A stretch of 64,000 nucleotides of DNA. Source: Pseudonocardia ammonioxydans (GTDB lineage Bacteria; Actinomycetota; Actinomycetes; Mycobacteriales; Pseudonocardiaceae). Position 1 is the first letter of the stretch. Each line of letters starts with the position of its first letter. Positions 41,431 through 50,270 of the stretch are shown piece by piece. Where the stretch lies: the NCBI RefSeq assembly GCF_900115005.1, contig NZ_FOUY01000009.1, forward strand, positions 1 through 64,000, given 5' to 3'. The position numbers and the translations under genes were made by a program. The notes beneath the pieces were generated by a model. The model did not search any database, was not told the origin of the DNA, and worked only from the letters and a program-made list of their open reading frames with translations.

Positions 41431-44421
41431 TCAGCCCAGGAAGTCGCGGCCCGTGTACTCCTTCTCGGCCAGGGTCGGCAGCCGTTCCCAGCCCCACCGC
41501 CGTTCGGTGCCGACCCGCAGGTCGTAGCCGCCCGTCGGGTGGTCGTAGCGGACCCGTTCGACGTGCCCCCAGTCCCGCATGGCACGCCCCGGAGCCGGTT
41601 CCAGCCGCGACGGCAGCTCGTCGAAGCTCGCGGTCCGGTCGATCCCGGCGAGCACCCCGCCGTTGCCCACGAAGAACGCGTTGTCCTCGGTGGCGCCCTC
41701 CAGGCCGTCCCCGACCCGCAGCCGCCACTGCGGCGCCTCGGCGATGCCGTGCCGCACGACGATCTGCTCCGCGCACGGCCACAGCAGCGCCGAGACCTGG
41801 TCGGCGAACACCGGGTCCCCGGCGACGACCTCGGCCGCGGGCCGCTCCCGCGCCGGGAGCGGGGCACCGACACCGAGCCAGGTGTCGGGATCGGTGAGCG
41901 TGTCCTCGACGACCAGCCGGACCTGGGTCACCCCGATCCCGGCCCCGGTCAGGTCGGCCGGGAGCTCGGTCCACTCCGCGGTCTTCTCCCCGGGCAGCTC
42001 CAGCGGGATCCGCGCCGTGTCCCCGGGGGCGCCGGGCGGACCCGTCGCGGCCTCGACGACGAGCGACTGCCCGGACCGCAGATCACCGGTGGCGGGCACG
42101 AGCACCGCCGGGGTCCCCTCGGAGACGGGGAACCAGCCGGTCCTCAGGGTGCCGGCGCCGGCGTCGTCGGTGTGCCACAGCGGGCCGGGGCGGGCCGACC
42201 GGTCCGGCGGTGGCCCCTCCCGCATCACGCCGGTGAGCTCCGCCGGTCCGGACGCCGGTGCGGCCGGCCCGTCCGGGACCTGCACGGTCACGGCGTCGGC
42301 GAGGCCGCACGGACGGCCGCCGAGCGCGGCGAGGTTCATCGACGCCACCGACGGGCCGGGCGCCTGCTGGACCGGGGCGAGCACGAACACCGCCAGCATC
42401 AGCGCGACGCCCCCGGCCGCGGCCGTGCGCAGCACCGCACCGTCCGGACCCGGACCGGACGGGTGACCCGCCCGCCGTCGCCGGTGGGCCCACCAGAGCC
42501 CGGCCGCGGCGACCAGCAGCCACAGCACCGGGCTGCGCAGGTAGAGCGGCCCCAGGTGCGGGGCGAGGACCTGCTGGTGGATCGGTGCGTCGAGGACCGA
42601 GTGGTTGCCGAAGGGCTGGCCCCAGTCCGCGAACGGCCGCCACAGGTTCGGCCCGGCGTAGATCACCGCGGCGACGACGCCGAGCACCGCGGTCCCGACC
42701 GCGACGAGGCGGGCCGGGGCCCGGCGCGGCAGCGGCCCGCGGGCCAGCGCGATCCCGAGCAGCAGGGTGGCCGGGGCCGCGACCGCGCCGAAGTGGTTGA
42801 CCCACTTGGTCGGGCTCGCCGCGACCGCGACCAGGCCGAGCGCGGTGACGGCGAGGGCGAACCCGAGGGCGCGCCCGAGCGGGCCACCGGTGCCGCGCCG
42901 GGTCGCGAGCCGGACGGTGCCCAGCACCAGGACCGCGACGGTCAGCAGGACCGGCAGCCGCCGCCCCCACGCGCCCTGCTCGTCGGAGGCGAGCAGGTTG
43001 GCGTAGTGCACGTGCTCCTGCCACCAGGAGTACTGGAAGTAGTACCAGCGGTGCACGGCGATGGACTCGCGCACGTCCCCGAGGGTCTGGTCGGCCAGAC
43101 CCAGCGGGACGACGACGCTCGCGGCGGCGAGCGCCACCGCGACCGTCGCGAGCCGGCCCGGCCACCGGGAGTGGACCAGGTGCCACCACACCTGTGGCAG
43201 CGCGAGCAGCAGCGGTGCCGCGGCGACGAGCGCGGCGGGGGCGGTCGTCACCCCGAGCACGGCGACGGCCGTCGCCGGGGCGAGCAGCCCGACCGCACCG
43301 GTGCGGCGCGCGGCCGCGACCAGGAACAGCACACCGGCCGCGGCGAGCGTGCCGGCGGGCTCGGGGCGCAGCGAGAGCCCGTAGGGCAGGAACCAGGCCA
43401 GGTGCGCGACCGCCAGCGCCGCGACCACGCCGGTGCGGGCCCCCGCGCGGTCGGCCAGCGCGATCAGTGTCAGCCGCAGCAGCACCCACGTCCCGAGCCC
43501 CAGGACGACCGGCACCACGCGCATCGGCAGCAGCCCCCAACCGGCGAGCGCACCCCAGGCCTGCATGAGGTAGGGGCCGGTCGCGAACGGGGCCTCGGTG
43601 ACGTTGAACTGGTAGATCGCGTTGCCGATGCTGCCGGTGTCGGCGCCCTGACGGGCCATCAGCATGTACCAGGAGTCGTCGATGTTGACCGGGCCGAGCA
43701 CGGCCCAGGCCAGCGTCACCACCAGCACGACCGCGTCGGCGACCCCCGGCCGCGGCGCGACGGCGAGGATCCGTCGGCTGCCGGTCCAGGACCGGAGCGC
43801 CACGGCGAGGGTGGCCGCCAGCGCGATCAGGTGCGCGACGAGCAGGCCCACCTTGAGCGGCGACGGCGAGGACTCGTAGCGGGCGTCGGTGTGCAGCTGC
43901 ACCGCCAGGCCGTCGGCCGCGGGCCCGGCGACGGCGCTCGACAGCTCCGCGACGTGCGGCGGTGCGAGGTCGGGGCGTTCGGCGACGGTCGCGCCGTCGC
44001 GGGTCAGCACGGTGCCGTCGGCGTCCGCGGTGACCCGGTAGGTGCAGCCGTCCTCGACCGGGCCGGCGTGCAGCACCTCGGCCCCGGAGCGGATCGTGAA
44101 CGTGCCGTCGGCGACGGTCGCGGACAGCCCCGGCGCGGTGGCCGGGTCCTCGACGTCGGCGGGCACGGTCCGCAGCACGTCGCCGTCGGGCACCGCGGCC
44201 GCGGCCGCGCACGGGATCGTCGCGTCGAGCTGCAGCGGCCGGTACGGCGACAGCGGCAGCACCGTCGACGACGCCGCCCCGGCCTCGGCTCCCGGCGCGG
44301 GCCAGGTGACGACCGGGTCGTCGGCGTCGACCGGGGCCAGCGCCGCGGCCAGCCCGAGCAGGCAGGTCAGACCGCCGAGCAGCAGCAGGAGCCACCCCCG
44401 GCGCGCGGGGGCCGCCGTCAC
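41431..44421 (-). CDS. Second Emb-family arabinosyltransferase, divergent copy
   Basis: This 996-aa protein has an N-terminal outer domain, many membrane helices with the catalytic pair in NIDDSWYMLMARQG, and a C-terminal carbohydrate-binding domain. It is about 80 residues shorter than the plus-strand copy and more divergent. The position equal to EmbB Met306 reads Ile (GSIGNAIYQF). GTG 44421 is chosen since it overlaps the glfT2 stop (GTGA); ATG 44439 is possible. It should extend or branch arabinan from decaprenyl-P-arabinose. Confidence 0.9.
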   Translation of the reverse strand: MTAAPARRGWLLLLLGGLTCLLGLAAALAPVDADDPVVTWPAPGAEAGAASSTVLPLSPYRPLQLDATIPCAAAAAVPDGDVLRTVPADVEDPATAPGLSATVADGTFTIRSGAEVLHAGPVEDGCTYRVTADADGTVLTRDGATVAERPDLAPPHVAELSSAVAGPAADGLAVQLHTDARYESSPSPLKVGLLVAHLIALAATLAVALRSWTGSRRILAVAPRPGVADAVVLVVTLAWAVLGPVNIDDSWYMLMARQGADTGSIGNAIYQFNVTEAPFATGPYLMQAWGALAGWGLLPMRVVPVVLGLGTWVLLRLTLIALADRAGARTGVVAALAVAHLAWFLPYGLSLRPEPAGTLAAAGVLFLVAAARRTGAVGLLAPATAVAVLGVTTAPAALVAAAPLLLALPQVWWHLVHSRWPGRLATVAVALAAASVVVPLGLADQTLGDVRESIAVHRWYYFQYSWWQEHVHYANLLASDEQGAWGRRLPVLLTVAVLVLGTVRLATRRGTGGPLGRALGFALAVTALGLVAVAASPTKWVNHFGAVAAPATLLLGIALARGPLPRRAPARLVAVGTAVLGVVAAVIYAGPNLWRPFADWGQPFGNHSVLDAPIHQQVLAPHLGPLYLRSPVLWLLVAAAGLWWAHRRRRAGHPSGPGPDGAVLRTAAAGGVALMLAVFVLAPVQQAPGPSVASMNLAALGGRPCGLADAVTVQVPDGPAAPASGPAELTGVMREGPPPDRSARPGPLWHTDDAGAGTLRTGWFPVSEGTPAVLVPATGDLRSGQSLVVEAATGPPGAPGDTARIPLELPGEKTAEWTELPADLTGAGIGVTQVRLVVEDTLTDPDTWLGVGAPLPARERPAAEVVAGDPVFADQVSALLWPCAEQIVVRHGIAEAPQWRLRVGDGLEGATEDNAFFVGNGGVLAGIDRTASFDELPSRLEPAPGRAMRDWGHVERVRYDHPTGGYDLRVGTERRWGWERLPTLAEKEYTGRDFLG

Positions 44422-46460
44422 TCGAAGATCTGCTTCCAACCGTCCTTACCGGTCAGCGTCGGCGTCGCCGCCCGGTAACGCCCGCGCAGGGTCTCCCAGT
44501 CGGCGCCGACCGCACGGTGCAGCCGCAGCGACTCGCGGATCATCTGCGTGAACATCCGCGGGTCACGGCGGCGGAAGGTGACCCCGCGGCCGTCCGGGGT
44601 GGACACCGTCGCAGAGTCCAGTCCGGCCAGGACGAACCACTGCGCGTTCGACCACGGCACGTTGCGCTGCGGGCGCTCCCGCAGCTCCGGGGCGGGGGTG
44701 CGCAGGTTCCGCAGCACGCCGCGGGCCAGGCCGAGTGCCACCTTGGCCTTCCCGACCGGCGGCTCGGGGAACAGCTGGGCCCCGAGCGCGTCCAGCTCGG
44801 ACGGCGGGACCTGGGTGGCGGAGTCCAGCGGGCGGCCGTCGTCGTACTGCGCCCGCAGCTCGCGGATCTCGTCGAGCACCACCGGCAGCTTCGGGAACAG
44901 CGCCTCCGGCCCGGCCAGGAAGTCGGTGAACGCCTTGAGCTGCAGCGCGACCGCCGAGTACTCCATGAGCATCAGGTGGCGCAGCGTGCGCTTGAACGTC
45001 TCGCGCAGCATGGGCTTCGGGTCGTCCGGGCCGTGCAGCGCGGCCGCCACCAGCCGGTTGCGGTAGTGGAAGTAGGCCTGCCAGTCCGACGAGTCGTCCT
45101 TCTCGATGAAGGACATGTGCCAGATCGCGATGCCCGGGACGGTCGCGGTCCGGTATCCGGCCGCGCGGGCGCGCAGGCCGTACTCGGCGTCGTCCCACTT
45201 GATGAACAGCGGCAGCGGCAGCCCCAGCTCCTCGGCGACCTGCCGCGGGATCAGGCACATCCACCAGGCGTTGTAGTCGACGTCGACCCGGCGGTGCAGC
45301 CACGGGGTCTGACGGAGTGTGCGCTCCGCCAGGTCGTGGTGCGCCTCGGTCCGCGGCGCGGGCCGCCACAGGAACTGGTTGCGGTCGACGACCTCGCCCA
45401 TCGTGGACAGCTGCGAGCGGGCCTGCAGCGACAGCATCTGGCCGCCGACGAGCACGGGCTCGCGGGCGAACCGGGAGAACGCCACCGCGCGGAGCACCGA
45501 GTCGGGCTCGAGCAGGATGTCGTCGTCCATGTAGAGGATCTGCTCGCAGTCGATCCCGCCCTGGTGCGGGCCGGTGCCGTGGAGCACCTCGTACATGATC
45601 CGGGCGTACCCGCCGGAGCCACCGAGGTTCGGCTGGTCGACGATCCGCAGCCGGTCCCCGAGCGCGGCCGCGGCCTGCTCGTAGCCGGCCTCGTCGCGGA
45701 CCTTCTTCGTGCCCTGGTCCGGCAGGACGATCGCGGTGATCGTCTCGAGGACCTGCGGGTCGGAGCCGAGCGCGGTCAGCGTGGCGACGCAGTCGGCGGG
45801 CCGGTTGAACGTCGGCATCCCGACGACGACGGCGGCCCGGCCGGGCGCGTCGTGCGGGGCGTGCCAGCCGCCACCGTGCAGCTGCAGGCCCTCCTCGGCG
45901 GCGTCGTCGGCCGAGAGGTCGAACCAGTACCAGCCGCCGTCCTCGAACGGGCGCAGGTCCAGCGCCATCTCCACCCGGCGGCGGCCCTGCACGACCTCGC
46001 CCCCGACGAAGATCTGCGAGCCGTCGGCCTTGGTGCGGTAGACGTCGACCCGGCCCGAGCCCTCCAGCTCCAGCCGCAGCTCGATCGCGGTGAGCGTGGA
46101 CCAGGCACGCCAGTACCCGGCGGCGAACGCGTTGAAGTACGCCCCGAAGGAGACCTCGGTGCCCGGCGGGACGGTCGCGCTGGTCCGGTCCTGCACCCGG
46201 GTCCGGCGCCCCGAGGTGGACGACACGGTCAGCGACAGCGGGCGCTCCTGCTCCCCGGGCATCGGTTCGACCGGCGCGAGCGTCGTGCCGGAGCGCTCGT
46301 CGAGGTAGAGCGCGCGCACCGCGTACGGATCGGCGGGGCGGGGCAGGATCACGCGCTGCAGCAGCGTCGCGCCGGTCGTCACGTCACCGGACGGCGGGGG
46401 CACGGTGTCCCGCTCAGTGCCCATGTCACTGCCTCGCTTGTCCGTGGGGGCGGTGGTCAT
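44418..46460 (-). CDS. glfT2: Galactofuranosyltransferase GlfT2
   Basis: This 680-aa protein aligns along its length with Mtb GlfT2 (637 aa). It has an N-terminal beta domain (LLQRVILPRPADPY, VSFGAYFNAFAAGYWRAW), GT2 core with VGMPTFNRPADC, DQPNLGGSGGYARIMYE and LYMDDDILLEPDS, the catalytic FIKWDDAEYGLRA and GIAIWHMSF, and the C-terminal helical domain. It polymerises galactan with alternating beta-1,5 and beta-1,6 Galf links from UDP-Galf. About 35 extra N-terminal residues precede the conserved part, so a later start is possible. It is coupled to the emb gene by GTGA. Confidence 0.95.
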   Translation of the reverse strand: MTTAPTDKRGSDMGTERDTVPPPSGDVTTGATLLQRVILPRPADPYAVRALYLDERSGTTLAPVEPMPGEQERPLSLTVSSTSGRRTRVQDRTSATVPPGTEVSFGAYFNAFAAGYWRAWSTLTAIELRLELEGSGRVDVYRTKADGSQIFVGGEVVQGRRRVEMALDLRPFEDGGWYWFDLSADDAAEEGLQLHGGGWHAPHDAPGRAAVVVGMPTFNRPADCVATLTALGSDPQVLETITAIVLPDQGTKKVRDEAGYEQAAAALGDRLRIVDQPNLGGSGGYARIMYEVLHGTGPHQGGIDCEQILYMDDDILLEPDSVLRAVAFSRFAREPVLVGGQMLSLQARSQLSTMGEVVDRNQFLWRPAPRTEAHHDLAERTLRQTPWLHRRVDVDYNAWWMCLIPRQVAEELGLPLPLFIKWDDAEYGLRARAAGYRTATVPGIAIWHMSFIEKDDSSDWQAYFHYRNRLVAAALHGPDDPKPMLRETFKRTLRHLMLMEYSAVALQLKAFTDFLAGPEALFPKLPVVLDEIRELRAQYDDGRPLDSATQVPPSELDALGAQLFPEPPVGKAKVALGLARGVLRNLRTPAPELRERPQRNVPWSNAQWFVLAGLDSATVSTPDGRGVTFRRRDPRMFTQMIRESLRLHRAVGADWETLRGRYRAATPTLTGKDGWKQIFE

Positions 46461-46650
46461 CGCAGAAACGGCCTCGGGGGTCGGCGGGTTCCGGTCGGGG
46501 TCCCGCGCCCGTGCGGCGGCGTCGTCGGGCCGCCCGGGCGGTCAGGGGTCCGGTCGAGCGTAACCGCGGGTCGCGCCGACGGCGGGAGGCGGTCGGGCGC
46601 GCCGCGCCGCCGGGGTGGAACGTCCGGTTCGGCGTGCCAGACTGGGTGCC

Positions 46651-47058
46651 GTGACCAGCACCGGGCAGGATCTCCGGGCCGCGGCCAGCGCCGGGTTGCG
46701 CTCGGCCGGGGCACGGTTCGCGCTGGTGCACGGCAGCCGCGCCGCAGGCGGGTCGTACCGCACCACCCGGCCCCGGCCCGATTCCGATCTCGACGTCGCC
46801 GCCTGGTGGCCGGGCGACGCACCGGCGTCGTTCGAGGTGGACCTCCCGCCGGAGGTCGACCTGCTGGTGCTCAACGACGCACCGCTGGAGATCGCCGGAC
46901 GTGTCGCACTCGACGGCGAACTCCTCTTCGACGACGACCCGCCGGCCCGGGTCCGGTGGATCGCCACGACACGGAAGATCTACGCCGATGAGCTCCCCCG
47001 GATCGCCCGCTCACACCGGGAGTTCCTCGACGCGATGCGGAGCCGGCATGGTGGATGA
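46651..47058 (+). CDS. mntA: MNT-type nucleotidyltransferase antitoxin (MntA)
   Basis: This 135-aa minimal nucleotidyltransferase has Gly28-Ser29 (VHGSRA) and the metal pair Asp46-x-Asp48 (DSDLDV). In type VII systems MntA AMPylates a Tyr of HepT and neutralises it. The spacing GS-x16-DxD is six residues longer than the usual GS-x10-DxD, an insertion around SYRTTRP. GTG 46651 follows a CAGACT -10-like box by 7 nt. It overlaps hepT by 11 bp. Confidence 0.85.
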   Translation: MTSTGQDLRAAASAGLRSAGARFALVHGSRAAGGSYRTTRPRPDSDLDVAAWWPGDAPASFEVDLPPEVDLLVLNDAPLEIAGRVALDGELLFDDDPPARVRWIATTRKIYADELPRIARSHREFLDAMRSRHGG

Positions 47059-47455
47059 GGCGCGGGTCGCCCGGCTCCTGCGGGCGATCGCCGACGACCT
47101 CGCCGTCCTGCGGGCGGAGGCGGGCGCGTCCCCTGAGCGGCGCGCCGACCCGCTGTGGCTGCGCGGCATCAAGTACCTCTTCGTGACCGCCATCGAGGGC
47201 TGTGTGGACGTCGCGCAGCATCTCTGCTCGTCCGAGGGCTGGGGCCCACCGCGGGACAACGGTGACGCTCTCCGCCTGCTCGGCAGACACGGTGTTCTGC
47301 CCGGAGACCTGGCCGACCGGCTCGCCCGCGCGGTCGGCTTCCGCAACGTCCTGGTGCACGACTACGTCGAGGTGGACGACGCGATCGTCCTCGCCCGGCT
47401 CGAGGACCCCTCCGACCTGCACGACTTCGTCCGCACGATGGCGGACCGGCTGTAG
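47048..47455 (+). CDS. hepT: HEPN-type toxin (HepT)
   Basis: This 135-aa helical protein has the HEPN signature R99-x4-H104-x-Y106 (RNVLVHDY), the catalytic Arg/His of the RNase family and the Tyr that MntA modifies. It fits the HepT/DUF86 family in length. The start overlaps mntA, giving antitoxin-toxin order and coupled translation. It is a likely RNA cleaver controlled by MntA. Confidence 0.88.
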   Translation: MVDEARVARLLRAIADDLAVLRAEAGASPERRADPLWLRGIKYLFVTAIEGCVDVAQHLCSSEGWGPPRDNGDALRLLGRHGVLPGDLADRLARAVGFRNVLVHDYVEVDDAIVLARLEDPSDLHDFVRTMADRL

Positions 47456-47465
47456 CTCCCCCGCC

Positions 47466-48578
47466 TCACCGCACCCGCCACCGCGCGACGGCGTCCTCGT
47501 CGAGGGTGACGCCCAGTCCGGGCACGGGCGGTACGGCGAGCATGCCGTCGCCGCCGACGGTCAGCGGCGCGGCCAGCGGGAAGTCCCGGCGGGCCGGGGT
47601 CCAGTCCGGCGGGTCGTAGGGGAACTCGAACCACGGACCGCCCCCGACGCCGGCCACGACGTGCAGGTTCGCCAGCATCCCGATGCCGTTGGTCCAGCTG
47701 TGCGGGGTGAACGCGCGGTGCCGCAGCAGCGCCAGCTCGGCGAGGGTGCGGGCGCGGCTCATCCCGACGGAGAGGACGACGTCCATCTGGTAGACGTCGA
47801 GCACGTCGCGCTCGATCCAGCGCAGGATCTCCGGCACCGAGCGCTGCATCTCCCCCGCGGCGATGCGCAGGCCCGGGTTCTCGGCGCGCAACGTGCGGAA
47901 CCCGTCGGCGTCGGCGTAGGGCAGCGGTTCCTCGACCCAGAACACGTCGAGGTCGGCGAGCCTGCGCACGATCCGGCGGGTGGTGACCAGGTCCGCTCCG
48001 GGGGCGATGTCACCGGCCGTCCGCCACGACTCGTTGAGGTCGACCATGATCGTGAACTCCTCGCCGAGCGCGGCCCGCACGGCGGAGACGGCGGCGATGC
48101 TCTGGTCCACCCGGTCCCGGTCGATCCGGATCTTGACCGCACCGAAGCCCTCCTCGGCCACCTGCCGGGCGACCTCGACCCGTTCCGACGGCGGGCGCGG
48201 CACGCAGAACGACGCGTACGCCGGGACCCGGTCGAGGGTCCCGCCGAACAGGGTCGCGACCGGCAGCCCGGCGACCTGGCCGGCCAGGTCCCACAGTGCC
48301 GCCTCGAGCGGCCAGTAGCCGGCGCCGTGGTGCAGACAGCCCTCGAGGGTGCGCACGTGCCGGGCGATCGCCAGCGGGTCCTCACCCACGAAGAGGTCGC
48401 GGAAGGCCTCGAAGCCGTCCATGGTGTCGCCGGAGCCGACGCCGACCGGCCCCGCGTCGGTGTGCACCCGGACGATCGTGGCGTCGAAGCTCCGCCGCGG
48501 CTCGGGGTCCCACGCGGCGTGCAGCGGCGGCTCCAGCGGCAATCGGAGCCGGTCCAGCGTGATGTCGGTGATCTTCAT
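47466..48578 (-). CDS. Enolase-superfamily dehydratase/racemase (mandelate racemase/muconate lactonising type)
   Basis: This 370-aa protein has an N-terminal capping domain and a C-terminal barrel. Metal ligands appear in order: Asp in MVDLNESW, Glu in FWVEEPLPY, Glu in RIAAGEMQ. The second-strand KxK position reads VKIRID (Lys-x-Arg), and His is present in FTPHSW, so a sugar-acid dehydratase is as likely as a racemase. It is divergent from an IclR regulator, typical of catabolic genes. Substrate cannot be named. Confidence 0.87.
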   Translation of the reverse strand: MKITDITLDRLRLPLEPPLHAAWDPEPRRSFDATIVRVHTDAGPVGVGSGDTMDGFEAFRDLFVGEDPLAIARHVRTLEGCLHHGAGYWPLEAALWDLAGQVAGLPVATLFGGTLDRVPAYASFCVPRPPSERVEVARQVAEEGFGAVKIRIDRDRVDQSIAAVSAVRAALGEEFTIMVDLNESWRTAGDIAPGADLVTTRRIVRRLADLDVFWVEEPLPYADADGFRTLRAENPGLRIAAGEMQRSVPEILRWIERDVLDVYQMDVVLSVGMSRARTLAELALLRHRAFTPHSWTNGIGMLANLHVVAGVGGGPWFEFPYDPPDWTPARRDFPLAAPLTVGGDGMLAVPPVPGLGVTLDEDAVARWRVR

Positions 48579-48699
48579 GAGGTGAGGGTCTGTGCCGTGG
48601 GTCCCGGTCCGGGGCGCGCTCGGGGGGTCCGCGCCCCGGATCGGGTGGCCACCGAGCGTAGGAACGTGTCCGCCGGACGACCAGTCGAGGCCGTGGATC

Positions 48700-48713
48700 G
48701 CAATCCGGGTTGC
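48700..48713. promoter_or_regulatory. Putative IclR operator
   Basis: GCAA-TCCGGG-TTGC is an inverted repeat in the divergent gap between the enolase-superfamily gene and the IclR gene. TAACCT (48742-48747), 7 nt before GTG 48755, is a likely -10 box of the regulator. Confidence 0.45.
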
Positions 48714-48754
48714 AATGCCGCCAACTGCCACGACGCGTCGCTAACCTCCCGACG

Positions 48755-49546
48755 GTGACCGACGCACCGCGCAACACCCGCGGGCTGCGCCGCGACCTCG
48801 ACCTGCTGGAGGCCCTGGCGTCGGAGGAGGCACGGCACACCGGTGGGCTGGGGGTCGCGCAGGTGTCGCGGCTGACCGGGCGGGAGAAGAGCCAGGTGTC
48901 GCGTTCGCTGCGCGCGCTCGACGAGGCCGGACTGGTCGAGCGGGACGCCGACAGCCTGCTCTACCGGCTCGGCTGGCGACTGTTCTCGCTGGCCGCCCGG
49001 GCCACCGAGGGCCGGATGGTGACGGCGGCCGAGCCGGTGCTGGCCCGGCTCGCGGTCCGGACCGAGGAGACCGTGCACCTGTGCGTGCTGCGCGACGACG
49101 CCGTCCTGACCGTCCGGTCGGTGTCCGGTCACTCCTTCCGGACCACCGGCTGGGAGGGGCTGCGCGCACCGCTGGCGTGCACCTCGGCGGGCCGGGTGCT
49201 GCTGGTCGACGCGACGCCGGACGAACTGCACGTGCGGTTCGGCACGCCGGCCGACCTGGCCCCGGACCATCCGCGGTGCCGGACCCGGACGGTGCCCCAG
49301 CTGTGGCAGGAGCTCCGGGAGGTCGCCGACCGCGGCTGGGCCGAGGTGCGCGACGAGTTCGAGCCGGGCGTGTCCGGGGTGTCGGCACCGGTGCGGGACT
49401 TCCGCGGCCGGGTGCTCGCGGCGATCAACGTGGCCGGGCCGACCACACGGATCGGCGAGGCGCTCGGCGCGCACGGGCGGGCCGTCGCGGCCGCCGCGGC
49501 GACCGTCTCGGCGGAGCTGGGCTGGGCTGAGCCGAACCGAGCGTGA
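48755..49546 (+). CDS. IclR-family transcriptional regulator
   Basis: This 263-aa protein has an N-terminal winged helix (about 10-75: LGVAQVSRLTGREKSQVSRSLRALDEAGLVER) and a C-terminal GAF-like effector domain (about 95-255) with LACTSAGRVLLVDA and VSGVSAPVRDFRGRVLAAINVAGP. It is the likely local regulator of the divergent enolase-superfamily gene. GTG 48755 is chosen for the start of homology. Confidence 0.9.
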   Translation: MTDAPRNTRGLRRDLDLLEALASEEARHTGGLGVAQVSRLTGREKSQVSRSLRALDEAGLVERDADSLLYRLGWRLFSLAARATEGRMVTAAEPVLARLAVRTEETVHLCVLRDDAVLTVRSVSGHSFRTTGWEGLRAPLACTSAGRVLLVDATPDELHVRFGTPADLAPDHPRCRTRTVPQLWQELREVADRGWAEVRDEFEPGVSGVSAPVRDFRGRVLAAINVAGPTTRIGEALGAHGRAVAAAAATVSAELGWAEPNRA

Positions 49547-49640
49547 CCGGGCCGGGCGGAACCGGGCCGAGCAGGGCCGGGCCGAGCAGGGCTGGGCCGG
49601 GCCGGGCTGGGCGGAACCGGGCCGGGTTGGACCGGCCGGG
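49547..49640. repeat. Low-complexity GGGCCGG/GGGCYGA tract
   Basis: Short units GGGCCGG, GGGCCGA and GGGCTGG repeat with GGAACC between the IclR stop and the TetR stop. The tract lies between convergent genes and holds no frame with coding signs. Strand slippage could make its length variable. Confidence 0.6.
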
Positions 49641-49669
49641 CGTCCGGCCGGGGGTGACCGGGGCGCCGG

Positions 49670-50260
49670 TCAGGGCGCCAGCAGCCGCCGGGCCAGGTCG
49701 AGGACAGCGGGCCGGGCGTCGTCGATCCGGACCGACGGGTCCTGCAGCGCGGCACCGACGACGGCGTCCACGGCCCCGTTGAGCATGATCGCCGCCGTCC
49801 GCGGGTCGACGTGGTCACCCGCATCCCCGGCGCGCTGCGCCGCGCCGATCAGCCCGGCCAGCGCGGTCCACCGCCGGGGACTACTCGGCGAGTCCTCGGT
49901 CAGCCCCCGGGCCTCGGGCAGCGCCTGGGCCATCAGCCCGGCGTGGGCCGGGTGCGCGGCCAGGTGCCCGAGGACGCCGTCGAGGTAGGTCTCGACGGCG
50001 GCGCGGGGGTCGGGTGCCGCCTCGACGGCCGCGCCGACGTGCTCGACGAGCTCACCGATCACCTGCTCGTAGGCGGCGGCGATCACCGCGTCCTTGGACG
50101 CGAAGTGGTACAGCACGGCTGCCTTGGAGATACCGGCGGCGTCCGCGATGCGCTGCAGCGACACCCCGCGGTAGCCGTGCTCGGCGACCAGCTCGACGGT
50201 GACGCCGATCAGCTGCTCACGGCGGAGCCGTTCGGTGAACGTACGGGCGCGGGGTGGCAC
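49670..50260 (-). CDS. TetR-family regulator
   Basis: This 196-aa protein has a helix-turn-helix (LQRIADAAGISKAAVLYHFASKD-type) and a TetR_C ligand domain. It is 10 bp downstream of the hydrolase gene on the same strand, so both are probably one operon, and the palindromic site before the hydrolase is the likely operator. Confidence 0.9.
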   Translation of the reverse strand: MPPRARTFTERLRREQLIGVTVELVAEHGYRGVSLQRIADAAGISKAAVLYHFASKDAVIAAAYEQVIGELVEHVGAAVEAAPDPRAAVETYLDGVLGHLAAHPAHAGLMAQALPEARGLTEDSPSSPRRWTALAGLIGAAQRAGDAGDHVDPRTAAIMLNGAVDAVVGAALQDPSVRIDDARPAVLDLARRLLAP

Positions 50261-50270
50261 GACGGTGATC

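Noticed and set aside
49547-49640. CRISPR-like array of short repeats
   Set aside because: Units are 7 to 10 bp, imperfect and without spacers; this is simple-sequence DNA. No CRISPR array or cas gene is seen in the window.
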